Counted from the first letter of the stretch, positions 1 through 9,327 are shown. The stretch: 64,000 bases of DNA from JAAURB01 sp049649525 (GCA_049649525.1 JBARZE010000068.1:89919-153918); one strand, 5' to 3'. Notes: generated from the letters alone by a model not told the origin. Numbers and translations: made by a program.

Positions 1-836
1 ATAGTATCTTCGGCAGTAAAGCGATCGCGGGGCGTATTTATTCCGACCCCAACTATTATCGTCGTAGTGATGGTCGTTCTATTGAAAGCTGTTTAACGGC
101 TATTGGCGGGGACTGGTTACGAGTAAAAGAGGCTCAACGGCAACCGGGAGAAATTAAGGCGTTTGTAGAATTACACGTTGAACAAGGGCCAGTATTAGAA
201 ACGGTGGGTAAACCCATTGGTATTGTAGAAGGAATTGTAGCCCAACGGCGCTATATTTTAACGGTACAGGGACGTTCTAGCCATGCGGGAACTACCCCGA
301 TGACCATGCGCCAAGATGCGTTAGTGGCGGCTTCTCGGTTTGTGTTGGCGGTGAATGAGTTAGGGCAGGCTTACGATCCGCTGGTGGCAACGGTGGGCAG
401 TTTAACGGTATATCCTAATGCACCCAATGTTATTGCTAGTGGTGTTGAATTGAGTATCGATCTGCGGGATATCTCAGATCATCAGGTCGAAACTATTACG
501 ATGGAACTACAAAACCGTAGCGCCACTATTGCCGAAGAAACACAGACTCAAATTCACTGGAAACAAGTCTTAACCACAGCCGCTGCCCCCGCAACAGTTT
601 CTATCCAACAAACCATTGCTAAAGCTTGTCAAAATCAAGGTTTGGATACATTCTATTTACCCAGTCGTGCGGGTCATGATGCTCAGGATATGGCGGCGAT
701 CGCGGATATGGGGATGATATTTGTTCCGAGTGTGGGGGGAATTAGCCATTCTGCCCAGGAATATACAACTCCTCAGCAATGTCAACAGGGGGCAAATGTT
801 TTATTGGAAACCTTGTTACTGCTAGATCAGCAGTAG
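1..836 (+). CDS. M20-family Zn amidase (hydantoinase/carbamoylase type), 5' truncated
   Basis: The reading frame is open from the left edge (frame 3), so the N-terminus lies outside the window. The motif ELHVEQGPVLE (about 169-201) is the hallmark of the N-carbamoyl-L-amino-acid hydrolase / allantoate amidohydrolase / beta-ureidopropionase branch of peptidase family M20. The central dimerisation domain shows GRSSHAGTTPM (about 270-303), and the C-terminal SRAGHDAQDMA (about 664-697) carries a conserved His. Family members cleave N-carbamoyl or ureido groups, using two metal ions, in purine/pyrimidine catabolism or hydantoin use. The exact substrate cannot be read from this fragment. The stop codon TAG overlaps the first bases of a hairpin repeat. 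The family assignment is firm, the substrate open. Confidence 0.88.
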   Translation, partial: SIFGSKAIAGRIYSDPNYYRRSDGRSIESCLTAIGGDWLRVKEAQRQPGEIKAFVELHVEQGPVLETVGKPIGIVEGIVAQRRYILTVQGRSSHAGTTPMTMRQDALVAASRFVLAVNELGQAYDPLVATVGSLTVYPNAPNVIASGVELSIDLRDISDHQVETITMELQNRSATIAEETQTQIHWKQVLTTAAAPATVSIQQTIAKACQNQGLDTFYLPSRAGHDAQDMAAIADMGMIFVPSVGGISHSAQEYTTPQQCQQGANVLLETLLLLDQQ

Positions 837-858
837 AGACGTTGTATGTAACGTCTTT
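835..858. repeat. Dispersed GAGACGTT hairpin repeat, copy 1 (possible terminator)
   Basis: AGAGACGTT, a 6-nt loop and AACGTCTTT form a near-perfect stem that overlaps the amidase stop codon. Two further copies lie at 7119-7141 and 59462-59485, each just after a gene, so a role in 3'-end formation or a mobile palindrome is likely. The function is inferred. Confidence 0.6.
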
Positions 859-898
859 ACAGATAGATAACGTCTTTACAGATAGATAACGTCTTTAC
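850..898. repeat. 19-bp direct tandem repeat, 2.6 copies
   Basis: The 19-bp unit AACGTCTTTACAGATAGAT begins at 850 and again at 869, and its first 11 bases recur at 888-898. The array starts inside the right arm of the adjacent hairpin repeat, so it appears to have grown from that arm. It lies between the amidase stop and the porin start (930), where it could affect the porin leader. Confidence 0.75.
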
Positions 899-929
899 AT
901 GGGTATCTATTATTAATGTGGTGTGAGAA

Positions 930-2714
930 ATGAATCAAAATTTAAATACTATCAAACGGCAGGTGAAAGCCGGATCGCTTTTAATACCTGTTTTATTGGG
1001 GATGATCGGAGCAGAAGCAGTTAACGCAATGCCGCCAGAACCCTATATTGCCCCAGGGTTATTACCTGAACCCGAAGCGAATTTAAATCAAGTCACCTCT
1101 GTTTCGCAACTGTCTGATGTACAGCCGACAGATTGGGCATTTCAGGCATTACAATCGTTGGTAGAACGGTATGGTTGTATTGCCGGATATCCAGATGGCA
1201 CTTATAAAGGTAACCGGGCAATGACTCGCTATGAGTTTGCGGCGGGTTTAAGTGCTTGTTTGGATCGGGTGAATGAATTGTTAGCCAGTACCACAGCCAA
1301 TTTAGTCACGCGGGAAGATGTAATTATTTTACAGCGTTTGCAAGAAGAATTTGCCGCTGAATTAGTGGCTTTGCGGGGACGAATTACAGCCTTAGAAGCC
1401 CGCACGGCTGAATTAGAAGCCAATCAATTTTCTACCACAACTAAACTCAATGCCCAAGTATTTTTTAACCTCACCCATGCTGCCAGTGGTGATGATGTCC
1501 GGTTTGAAGCGGCTCCCGGTGCGGGGGCAACAGGGAGATTTAGAGGGGCGCGGGATGCTTCGGGACAGCCTTTAATTCAAACAGAGGACGATGCTGAAAC
1601 AACTTTAAGTGGCTTAGTTTGGTTTAATTTTGATACGTCTTTTACAGGACGGGATAAACTGTCTATGCAACTGGCGGCGGGTAATGGTGTTTCTCCTGCA
1701 AACCAATTTGCTTCGGCTGGCTTTTTTAATGCTTTTGGTGTTCCTTTCACCGACCAAGTTGCAGGCCAGGTTGCGAACCCGAATGATTTGATTTTACGAG
1801 AGTTATTTTATAGTTTTCCAGTCACAGATAACGTTCGCCTCACGGTGGGGCCACGAGTGAATTGGTATCGTCATTTCGATAATAACCGCTTTACATTTTA
1901 TTTATTTGGGGCAGGATCTTATAATTCTAGTGGCAGTACTCAACTCAACACCATTGACCGGGGTTCGGGGGCAGTATTAGAATGGGATATTAATTCTCAA
2001 CTTAGTTTTTCGGCGGCTTATTTAGGGGAAAATACAGAGTTTCTCGCGTCTCAATTTGGCTTTAATACGGCGAGTAATGCGGAGTTTGGTTTGTTTGGCG
2101 GTACGAATACAACCACAGCACAATTAACCTATTCACCCAGTAATAAAATTAACCTCAGATTTATTTATAATCATTCTCGTATTCAAGCTTATAATGGTCA
2201 AATTGGTGGGGCTTTGGGTGAACCCGTTCCCTATGGATATCTCGATGCAGGCCCTGGGAATTCTATCTTTAATCCCGCCACGGGTCAGATAACTTCCGGG
2301 GGTTTAAAATATGCCGCCGCTGATACTTTTGCTTTTAATTTTGATTGGTTAATTACCCAAAACTTTGGGTTATTTGGACGTTATGCCTATGGAATTACTC
2401 ATCTTGAACCCATTGATGAGGATGTAGAGTCTCAGTCATTTCAGATCGGTTTAGCCTTTCCCAATTTAGGCAAACAAGCTGCATTAGGAACACTCACATT
2501 TCTGATGCCAATGGATATTATCAGTGGCGAGGAATTCTTTGCCTCTGGTAGCGGTGATGGCGGAAATGCTTATGAACTCGAAGCCAGTTACTATTTCCCC
2601 ATTAATGATTATATTGCATTAGTTCCTGCATTTTATACAATTTGGAATCCGAATAATTTTAACAGTAACCCGGCGATTTTTATTGGGAATTTACGGGCGC
2701 AATTCCGATTTTAG
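930..2714 (+). CDS. SLH-domain outer-membrane porin (OprB / iron-uptake porin family)
   Basis: This 594-residue protein has the standard cyanobacterial porin layout. A signal peptide covers about residues 1-33. An SLH domain follows at about 55-118, with the DVQPTDWAFQALQSL start and the GYPDGTYKGNRAMTRYE core. A short coiled coil rich in Leu, Ala and Glu spans about 125-160. A long beta-rich barrel runs to the end and closes with aromatic RAQFRF, the usual terminal Phe of outer-membrane barrels. Family members (SomA/SomB-like) bind peptidoglycan or its linked polymers through SLH and let small solutes or inorganic ions across the outer membrane. The start is ATG at 930, just after the tandem repeat. 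A strong terminator follows at 2756. Substrate selectivity cannot be read from the sequence. Confidence 0.93.
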   Translation: MNQNLNTIKRQVKAGSLLIPVLLGMIGAEAVNAMPPEPYIAPGLLPEPEANLNQVTSVSQLSDVQPTDWAFQALQSLVERYGCIAGYPDGTYKGNRAMTRYEFAAGLSACLDRVNELLASTTANLVTREDVIILQRLQEEFAAELVALRGRITALEARTAELEANQFSTTTKLNAQVFFNLTHAASGDDVRFEAAPGAGATGRFRGARDASGQPLIQTEDDAETTLSGLVWFNFDTSFTGRDKLSMQLAAGNGVSPANQFASAGFFNAFGVPFTDQVAGQVANPNDLILRELFYSFPVTDNVRLTVGPRVNWYRHFDNNRFTFYLFGAGSYNSSGSTQLNTIDRGSGAVLEWDINSQLSFSAAYLGENTEFLASQFGFNTASNAEFGLFGGTNTTTAQLTYSPSNKINLRFIYNHSRIQAYNGQIGGALGEPVPYGYLDAGPGNSIFNPATGQITSGGLKYAAADTFAFNFDWLITQNFGLFGRYAYGITHLEPIDEDVESQSFQIGLAFPNLGKQAALGTLTFLMPMDIISGEEFFASGSGDGGNAYELEASYYFPINDYIALVPAFYTIWNPNNFNSNPAIFIGNLRAQFRF

Positions 2715-2755
2715 GACAAATATTCATTTCAACGTAAATTAGTTAATCAGCCATT

Positions 2756-2786
2756 ACCCTATTTTTTCATAGAATAGGGTTTTTTT
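2756..2786 (+). terminator. Rho-independent terminator after the porin gene
   Basis: ACCCTATT (2756-2763) pairs perfectly with AATAGGGT (2773-2780) across a 9-nt loop and runs straight into seven T residues. It lies 42 bases after the porin stop. Confidence 0.9.
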
Positions 2787-2837
2787 ATTGAAAACTGACA
2801 GTATTATAACATTGGGTTCAGGTTAACCGAGACAACG

Positions 2838-2963
2838 ATGATGCCAGCTACCTCAGATTTAATCCTCAACACCCTTCCATTTCCAGCAGTACGTGTCAAT
2901 ATAGTAGAAAGGGTAGGCTCTGAACTTCAAACAGGAGACAGTATATCAACTGTCATCGACTAG
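2838..2963 (+). CDS. Possible 41-residue small protein, unrecognised
   Basis: An ATG-ATG start opens a 41-codon frame ending at TAG 2961, in the gap between the porin terminator and the cyclase gene. The product (MMPATSDLILNT... to ...DSISTVID) has a mixed composition that looks protein-like rather than AT noise. No convincing ribosome-binding site was seen and no family was recognised. It could be a real small gene or a decayed fragment of a larger signalling gene. Low confidence. Confidence 0.25.
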   Translation: MMPATSDLILNTLPFPAVRVNIVERVGSELQTGDSISTVID

Positions 2964-3031
2964 TTGCAAACTTTCATAGGACTAGTAAGTATTGAAATAA
3001 TTAATTTGGTGAGGAGTAGATAGAGATCAAG

Positions 3032-6000
3032 ATGATGACTCAATTCTTTCGGCGTATAGTATCTCCTGTAACGCAGCAAGTTCCCTTACAAACTGCATTA
3101 ATTGTACCGTTTATCCTGCAAGTTTTTGCAGCCGTTGGGTTAACCGGTTATTTGTCTTGGCGTAATGGTCAGAAAGCTGTCAATGATGTGGCTTACCAGC
3201 TTCGTCAAGAAGTAACAGAACGAGTACAACTACACCTGCAAAATTATTTATCTATTCCTCCTTTAATTAATCAGATTAACAGACAAGCATTACAAAATAA
3301 CTATTTAGATTTTAATAATATTGATAAGTCTGAATATTTTTTATGGCAGCAAGTGCAATTATTCCCCTCAGTTTATGCAAATTATATTGCCAATGAAACA
3401 GGGCAGTTTATTTCGGTTCGACGAATTTTAAGCGGTTCAATGATTGCGAAAACAGTAGAATATTCACCGGAACGAGAAAGTTATATATTAGACAATCAAG
3501 GGAATAGAAGTGAATTTCAAGAAGTAGATTTATACGATCCAAGAGTCAGACCTTGGTATCAATCCACACTCAAAAAACGCCAAGCGAATTGGAGTGAAAT
3601 CTATACATTTACAGGCGGTGAAATTGGCATCACTGCTTCATCTATTTTAGAAGATGATAACGGAGAAATTATCAGTATTGTAGGGGTTGATATTCTTTTA
3701 AGTTTAATTAGTAACTTTCTAAAAACCATTGATATTAGTGAAAATGGTCAGGTTTTTATCATGGAACCTTCCGGATTAATCGTTGCCAGTTCAACAGCGG
3801 AATCACCCATAATTGTTGACAGTACATTGAGATCGTCACAACGGTTGTCCGCCACAAAAAGCCGAAATATTTTAACAAATAAAACAGCCAATTATCTCTC
3901 TAATAAATTTGGTGATTTAAGTCAAATTGAAACAGTACATCAGCTTGATTTTCAGCTTCAAGGTTCAGATGTATTTGTTCAAGTTGTACCCTACCAAGAT
4001 CAAATGGGATTGAATTGGTTGATTGTGGTAGTGGTTCCGGAAAACGATTTTATGGCACAAATTAATGATAATACTCGTGCCACAATATTATTATGTATCA
4101 TTGCTTTATTCATTGCTTCAATTTTAGGATTATTAACGTCAAGATGGTTAGCTAAACCTGTTTTAAGATTAAATCAAGCGGCTAAAAACTTAACGCAAGG
4201 AAATTGGGAGCAACAAGTTAAATTATCTCGTTGTAATGAGCTGAAAGAACTAGGTAATTCTTTTAATTTGATGGCAACTCAACTTCAAGATTCCTTTCAT
4301 TCTTTAGAAGATAAAAATGCAGCAATGCAAAACTTGAATGAAAGATTAGCTCAAAGTCAACAACGATTATATCAATTCTTAGAAGGTTTACCCATTGGAG
4401 TACTCGTTGTTAATTCTCAACAAGAAATTGCTTTTTATAATCAAAAACTTCAGCACATTTTAGGTCAGCCTATTAATACAGAGGTTGACTTAGATCATTT
4501 TCCTCAATCTCATAATCTTTACTTAGCTGAAACGGATCAGTTTTATCCGATTAAGGGTTTTCCATTGCAGCGATCTTTAAAAGGAAAAACTATCAAAGTT
4601 GAGAATATAGAAATTCGTCATTTAGACAAAGTCATTCCTTGTGAAGTACTCGGAACACCTATTTTTAATCATCAGGGAGAAGTGATTTATGCAATTGTTG
4701 TATTTCAGGATATTACCCAACGAAAACAAGCAGAAATTGAACGAAAAAACTTTACAGCGCAGTTAAAGCAAAAAAATCAAGAATTAGAACGATTAGATCA
4801 AATTAAAGATGAGTTTTTAGCAAATACTTCTCATGAATTACGAACTCCACTGAATGGAATGATTGGTTTAGCTGAATCAATGATAGACGGCGCTACCGGT
4901 ACTGTAACAGAATTACAGCGTAAAAACTTATTGATGATTGGTCAAAGTGGACATCGATTAGCCACACTGGTTAATGATATTCTAGACTTTTCTAAACTGC
5001 GCCATAATACCATTGAACTACAACTTAAACCTGTTGGATTACGAGAAATTGTAGAAGTTGTTTTAGCTTTAGTGCAGCCTTTAACGGGTCATAAACCCAT
5101 ACAATTAATTAATACAATTTCTGATGATATTCCGTTAGCGAATGCTGATGAAAATCGCTTACAGCAAATCCTGTATAATTTGATTGGAAATGGGATCAAA
5201 TTTACCGAGGAAGGGACTGTTACTGTTTCTGCTTCGGTATCAACGACAGATGATCAATTGATTAATATCAAAGTTTCTGATACTGGAATTGGTATTCCAA
5301 CAGATAAATTAGATCGGATTTTTGAATCTTTTGAACAGGCAGATGGTTCGACAGCGCGGGAATATGGCGGGACAGGCTTGGGTTTGGCTGTGACTCAACA
5401 ACTGATCAACCTTCATGGCGGTGACATTTGGGTTGAGTCTACGGTGAATGTCGGTTCGGACTTTATGTTTACCCTACCGAAAGCAGAAGAAACAGCATCA
5501 ACACAACAACAGACACCTGTATCGGAGTCTACTTCACTGTTTTCTCAACCGATGTTGCAGCAAAAATTGAATTTACTCACACCGATTAAAACAGAGTCTG
5601 AATTTCTCAAAATTACTACAGATACAGAGTCATTACCTTATCAAGCCAATCAATATAAAATTTTAATTGTAGATGATGATCCGGTTAATCTACAGGTTTT
5701 AGTGAATTATCTACATTTACACCATTATGCAGTCATGCAAGCCACAAATGGCTTAGAAGCGATTGCTTTTTTAGAAGCCGGATATATCCCCGATATCATT
5801 TTATTAGATGTAATGATGCCTCGGATGACGGGTTATGAAGTGACTCGAAAAATTCGGGAAACCTGGCCGCCTCATCAACTTCCGATTATGATGTTAACGG
5901 CCAAAAATCAAGTATCTGATTTGGTTTCCGGCTTTGAAGTGGGGGCAAATGATTATTTATCTAAACCTTTAAATAAAGATGAATTACTGGCGCGAATCAA

Positions 6001-7069
6001 AACTCATTTAAGAATTAAACAACTCCGCACAGAAAAAGCTCATATTCGTAAGACATTCGGGCGATATGTGACAGAAGAAATTGTCACTAATTTATTAGAA
6101 ACAGATGAAGGATTAAAACTCGGGGGCGAACGTCGAATGGTGACAATATTAACCTCGGATTTACGCGGATTTACGGCATTTTCAGAACGGTTTCCTCCGG
6201 AAGAAGTGGTTAAAATCCTCAATTTTTACCTCTCAAAAATGGCTGATGTTATTACGGCTTATCAAGGCACAATTGATGAATTTATGGGGGATGGTATTTT
6301 AGTATTATTTGGCGCACCTACTATCAGAGAAGATGATACAGAAAGAGCGATTGCTTGTGGGATTTCTATGCAATTAGAGATGGAAAGCGTCAACAAAAAA
6401 ATGAAAGAATGGGGATTTTCTGCGTTAGAAATGGGGATTGGAATTAATACAGGAGAAGTGGTTGTGGGAAATATTGGTTCCGAGAAACGGACGAAATATG
6501 GCGTTGTGGGTAATCAAGTTAATCTAGCTTATCGGATTGAATCTTATACTACTGGCGGTCAAATTTTAATTTCTGAATCAACGTTTAATCAAGCTGATTC
6601 TATTCTTAATATTATTGGACAAAATCAAGTTCAACCTAAAGGCGCAAGACGACCGTTGATGATATACGAAGTCGGAGGAATAACTGGAAAATACAATCTA
6701 TTCTTACCTCAACAGAAAGAAATATTTTTACCTTTATACTCTGAAATTTTACTTTACTACACAATTTTAGAAGGAAAACATGTTAGTAAAAATGTATTTT
6801 CTGGGAAACTAATTGAATTATCAGAAAAAGGAGGAAAAATTCAAGCGCAAGCTGATTCTGATGATTGTATGCCTCTTTCCTTAACCAATATTAAACTCAA
6901 TTTTGTTTGGGATAATTTATCATCTCAATCGAGTGAAGATGTTTATGCAAAAGTGACTCAACATGCAGCCGAAATTAATAGTTTTTATATTCGATTTACC
7001 GCAAAACCGCCTCAAGTCGAAGCACAAATAGCCGCAATTTATAACGCAACTCAGAAGGTGATGAAGTGA
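3032..7069 (+). CDS. Hybrid Cache-HAMP-PAS-histidine kinase-receiver-class III nucleotide cyclase
   Basis: This 1345-residue membrane sensor places a whole phosphorelay and its output in one chain. In order: TM1 (about 22-42), a periplasmic dCache-like sensor (to about 345), TM2 (about 349-372), HAMP, coiled coil, PAS (about 446-570), HisKA with phospho-acceptor His601 in TSHELRTPLNG, HATPase with DTGIGIP and GGTGLGL, and a receiver with phospho-acceptor Asp926 in LLDVMMPRMTG and Lys in LSKP. The cyclase domain (about 1035-1205) has metal-binding Asp1043 and Asp1087 and the catalytic Asn/Arg of VNLAYR. A C-terminal region of about 130 residues resembles a PilZ-like beta fold only loosely. The purine-contact positions are Glu1083 (EFMGD) and Gly1157 (YGVVGN), which points to GTP rather than ATP. 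The architecture resembles cyanobacterial CyaC-type cyclases but with a transmembrane Cache sensor. GAGGAG lies 15 bases before the ATG. Confidence 0.93.
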   Translation: MMTQFFRRIVSPVTQQVPLQTALIVPFILQVFAAVGLTGYLSWRNGQKAVNDVAYQLRQEVTERVQLHLQNYLSIPPLINQINRQALQNNYLDFNNIDKSEYFLWQQVQLFPSVYANYIANETGQFISVRRILSGSMIAKTVEYSPERESYILDNQGNRSEFQEVDLYDPRVRPWYQSTLKKRQANWSEIYTFTGGEIGITASSILEDDNGEIISIVGVDILLSLISNFLKTIDISENGQVFIMEPSGLIVASSTAESPIIVDSTLRSSQRLSATKSRNILTNKTANYLSNKFGDLSQIETVHQLDFQLQGSDVFVQVVPYQDQMGLNWLIVVVVPENDFMAQINDNTRATILLCIIALFIASILGLLTSRWLAKPVLRLNQAAKNLTQGNWEQQVKLSRCNELKELGNSFNLMATQLQDSFHSLEDKNAAMQNLNERLAQSQQRLYQFLEGLPIGVLVVNSQQEIAFYNQKLQHILGQPINTEVDLDHFPQSHNLYLAETDQFYPIKGFPLQRSLKGKTIKVENIEIRHLDKVIPCEVLGTPIFNHQGEVIYAIVVFQDITQRKQAEIERKNFTAQLKQKNQELERLDQIKDEFLANTSHELRTPLNGMIGLAESMIDGATGTVTELQRKNLLMIGQSGHRLATLVNDILDFSKLRHNTIELQLKPVGLREIVEVVLALVQPLTGHKPIQLINTISDDIPLANADENRLQQILYNLIGNGIKFTEEGTVTVSASVSTTDDQLINIKVSDTGIGIPTDKLDRIFESFEQADGSTAREYGGTGLGLAVTQQLINLHGGDIWVESTVNVGSDFMFTLPKAEETASTQQQTPVSESTSLFSQPMLQQKLNLLTPIKTESEFLKITTDTESLPYQANQYKILIVDDDPVNLQVLVNYLHLHHYAVMQATNGLEAIAFLEAGYIPDIILLDVMMPRMTGYEVTRKIRETWPPHQLPIMMLTAKNQVSDLVSGFEVGANDYLSKPLNKDELLARIKTHLRIKQLRTEKAHIRKTFGRYVTEEIVTNLLETDEGLKLGGERRMVTILTSDLRGFTAFSERFPPEEVVKILNFYLSKMADVITAYQGTIDEFMGDGILVLFGAPTIREDDTERAIACGISMQLEMESVNKKMKEWGFSALEMGIGINTGEVVVGNIGSEKRTKYGVVGNQVNLAYRIESYTTGGQILISESTFNQADSILNIIGQNQVQPKGARRPLMIYEVGGITGKYNLFLPQQKEIFLPLYSEILLYYTILEGKHVSKNVFSGKLIELSEKGGKIQAQADSDDCMPLSLTNIKLNFVWDNLSSQSSEDVYAKVTQHAAEINSFYIRFTAKPPQVEAQIAAIYNATQKVMK

Positions 7070-7118
7070 AAATTATTATTTTTTATCCGATTATTATCAA
7101 GATTTCGTCTATATTTGC

Positions 7119-7141
7119 AGAGATGTTAATAAAACGTCTTT
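7119..7141. repeat. Dispersed GAGACGTT hairpin repeat, copy 2 (degenerate)
   Basis: AGAGATGTT, a 5-nt loop and AACGTCTTT pair with two G-T wobbles. The hairpin sits between the convergent cyclase and HAD genes, where it could end transcription from both sides. It matches the copies at 835 and 59462. Confidence 0.5.
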
Positions 7142-7151
7142 ACTGTAAGAT

Positions 7152-7877
7152 TTAATTAAAGTGAATCTCTGTTAAACAAGTGCAGAATTCCAACTCCGGC
7201 TGATTGAGGCGTGAACGCACTGTTTCATCCCCTTCTCGGTTAACTATCATTACCTGTATTCCGGCTTGTTTTGCCCCCTGATAATCGGCGCTAACACTAT
7301 CTCCAATATGTAATACTTCCTCTAGAGAACAGTTGTGTTTTTGCATCGCAACCTGAAAAATTTCAGCCGCAGGTTTAGCCGCCCCCACAGTTGTAGAAAT
7401 CGTGACAGACTTAAAAAACGGCGCTAGATTGAGTACATCTAACACTGGATATAACCTAGAATCAAAATTAGAAATAACCCCTAATTCTATCCCTTGATTT
7501 TGCCATTGTTTCAGCGTCGGTAGTACATCCGGATACACAAACCAGGGTTTGGCGGTGGCAAAATGATCGTAAAGTTGAGCAAAAAATTGAGGAAAATCTG
7601 AAAATTGTTGATAAATTCCGGCAATTTTAAATGTTTCAACTGCTAATGTTTCCCACCATTGATATTCTAATTGGGGAATTTTTGCCGCTGGGGCTGTGGG
7701 AAATGCCATCGGGTCTGCAGTCGCAAAGGCTTGAAAAAAAGCAGAGTTGAGGGTATCGGAATCAGAATTAACACCGTATTGCTGGGCAAGTTGGCTGTAA
7801 ACTTCTCCGACACTCCCCTCAACTGTAAATAATGTTCCCACGGCATCGAGAAAAATTACTTGAGGTTGTTGTATCAT
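7152..7877 (-). CDS. HAD-superfamily (IA-type) hydrolase
   Basis: This 241-residue soluble protein carries the four HAD motifs. They are motif I FLDAVGTLF with nucleophile Asp11, motif II VISNFDSR, motif III Lys in GAAKPAAEIF, and motif IV HIGDSVSADYQGA. A helical cap lies between motifs I and II. The residue two after the nucleophile, normally the acid/base Asp in phosphatases, is Val here (DAV). This is also seen in some HAD-IA subgroups of uncertain activity. The start is ATG at 7877. It converges on the cyclase gene and lies 20 bases downstream of the PIN/TRAM gene on the same strand, so the two could be co-transcribed. The substrate is unknown. Confidence 0.87.
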   Translation of the reverse strand: MIQQPQVIFLDAVGTLFTVEGSVGEVYSQLAQQYGVNSDSDTLNSAFFQAFATADPMAFPTAPAAKIPQLEYQWWETLAVETFKIAGIYQQFSDFPQFFAQLYDHFATAKPWFVYPDVLPTLKQWQNQGIELGVISNFDSRLYPVLDVLNLAPFFKSVTISTTVGAAKPAAEIFQVAMQKHNCSLEEVLHIGDSVSADYQGAKQAGIQVMIVNREGDETVRSRLNQPELEFCTCLTEIHFN

Positions 7878-7897
7878 TCTTCGCGAGTTACCCTAAT

Positions 7898-8980
7898 TTA
7901 AGCCGCAACAGAAGATTCATCCAAGCGGGCAAAAATCATCCGGCCAGCAGAGGTTTGCAAGGCGCTGGTAACGATAACTTTACGTTGATTTCCCACACAC
8001 TCACTACCCGCTTCAACCACCACCATTGTCCCGTCTTCAAGATATCCAATTCCCTGAGAGGGTTCTTTACCTTGTTTGCGTATTTTCAAATCTAACGTAT
8101 CTCCGGGCAAGTACATTGGCCGTACTGCTTGGGTGAGATCGTTAATATTGAGAACCGGGATTTGCTGAACTGTTGCCACTTGTGACAAATTGTAATCATT
8201 CGTCAACAGTGTACCGTTGATTTCTTGGGCCAGACGAACCAGCTTAGCATCAACTGTCGGCGGATCATCATAATCTGCTGGGTGAATTTGAATCCGGTCG
8301 GGATAGTCATCTCGCATGCGGTTGAGAATTTCTAACCCTCGTCGGCCCCGCGCCCGCTTTTGGTCATTGGCTGCATCAGCCACTAATTGCAGTTCTTGTA
8401 AGATAAATTGGGGAATCAGAATCTGTCCTTCGAGAAACCCTGTTTCTAGGAGATTTTCGATCCGACCATCGATAATACAACTGGTATCAACAACTTTGGT
8501 TTTCACAGACTTTAAAGTCCCTTCTGCCACTAACATCGAGTCTAGACTATTGGGATTAATGAGTCGTAAAAAGGCCCGCCCATGAGTATCAGCGAGATTA
8601 ACTCCGGTAAAGCCAAACATCACACTACACAGCATCGCCAGTAGGGGTTTGATAAAGCCGAATTCTTTCGGGATGGGTAAGAGAAATAATGGCGCTAACA
8701 TCAGGTTAGCCACCAATAACCCCATCACCAAGCCGATAGCGCGGGTAATTAACACATCTAATGGCATTTGACGAACTTTTTGTTCTAAACGACGATAGGT
8801 CGTCTGTACCACTAGACCAAATACACCGCCAATTAATGCAGTAAATGCCGCGACGACAGATCGCAGCCCTTCGATATTGCTGACTTGATCGAGAACAGGA
8901 TGGGGCAACAGTTCAATACTGTAAAACCCGGTCCCTGCTCCTGCAATAATGAATAAAATGATAATGATTGCGTCTAACAT
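7898..8980 (-). CDS. PIN/TRAM-domain membrane protein (YacL-like putative RNase)
   Basis: The N-terminus holds about four hydrophobic segments, beginning with LDAIIIILFIIAGAGTGF. A PIN nuclease domain follows with VVDTSCIIDGRI, the later acidic VDAKLVRLA and LLTNDYNLSQVA. A C-terminal TRAM domain contains GIGYLEDGTMVVVE. PIN domains bind Mg and cut RNA, and TRAM binds RNA, so a membrane-tethered ribonuclease is likely. I chose ATG 8980, which starts right at the first membrane helix. A TTG 54 bases upstream (9034) would add 18 residues and cannot be excluded. Homologues are widespread in cyanobacteria and Firmicutes, but the RNA target is not established. Confidence 0.88.
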   Translation of the reverse strand: MLDAIIIILFIIAGAGTGFYSIELLPHPVLDQVSNIEGLRSVVAAFTALIGGVFGLVVQTTYRRLEQKVRQMPLDVLITRAIGLVMGLLVANLMLAPLFLLPIPKEFGFIKPLLAMLCSVMFGFTGVNLADTHGRAFLRLINPNSLDSMLVAEGTLKSVKTKVVDTSCIIDGRIENLLETGFLEGQILIPQFILQELQLVADAANDQKRARGRRGLEILNRMRDDYPDRIQIHPADYDDPPTVDAKLVRLAQEINGTLLTNDYNLSQVATVQQIPVLNINDLTQAVRPMYLPGDTLDLKIRKQGKEPSQGIGYLEDGTMVVVEAGSECVGNQRKVIVTSALQTSAGRMIFARLDESSVAA

Positions 8981-9327
8981 CTTCGATAAATGTAGATTGA
9001 ATTCAAGCCAAATTCCGAGTAGGGAATCTAGCAAGTTAAATGTATCTATTATTATATCTTTTAACTGCTCATTCAGCGATCGACCAAAGATAGGGTAAAC
9101 CGTCTTTATTTAAAATTGATGATTTGATTTGATTATTAATAAAATTATTGTGACAAAGTCCTGTTGTAATTGAACTGCAGCGCCAGACTCCTTTGTTTAT
9201 CGGTGATTACAGTCTAAAATTATAGTGAGAATCCTATTCTCAATATCATAAAATTTATATTTATTCATCTAATTTTGAGAAAAGTTGTACCCCGATCGCC
9301 CTCCAATATTTAAGGAAAAATAAACGA
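8981..9327. other. Divergent intergenic region, PIN/TRAM and hemW
   Basis: AT-rich spacer between two divergent genes that must hold both promoters. No unambiguous -35/-10 pair, operator, RNA gene or ORF was seen. TAAGGA shortly before 9328 is a likely ribosome-binding site for hemW. Confidence 0.5.
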
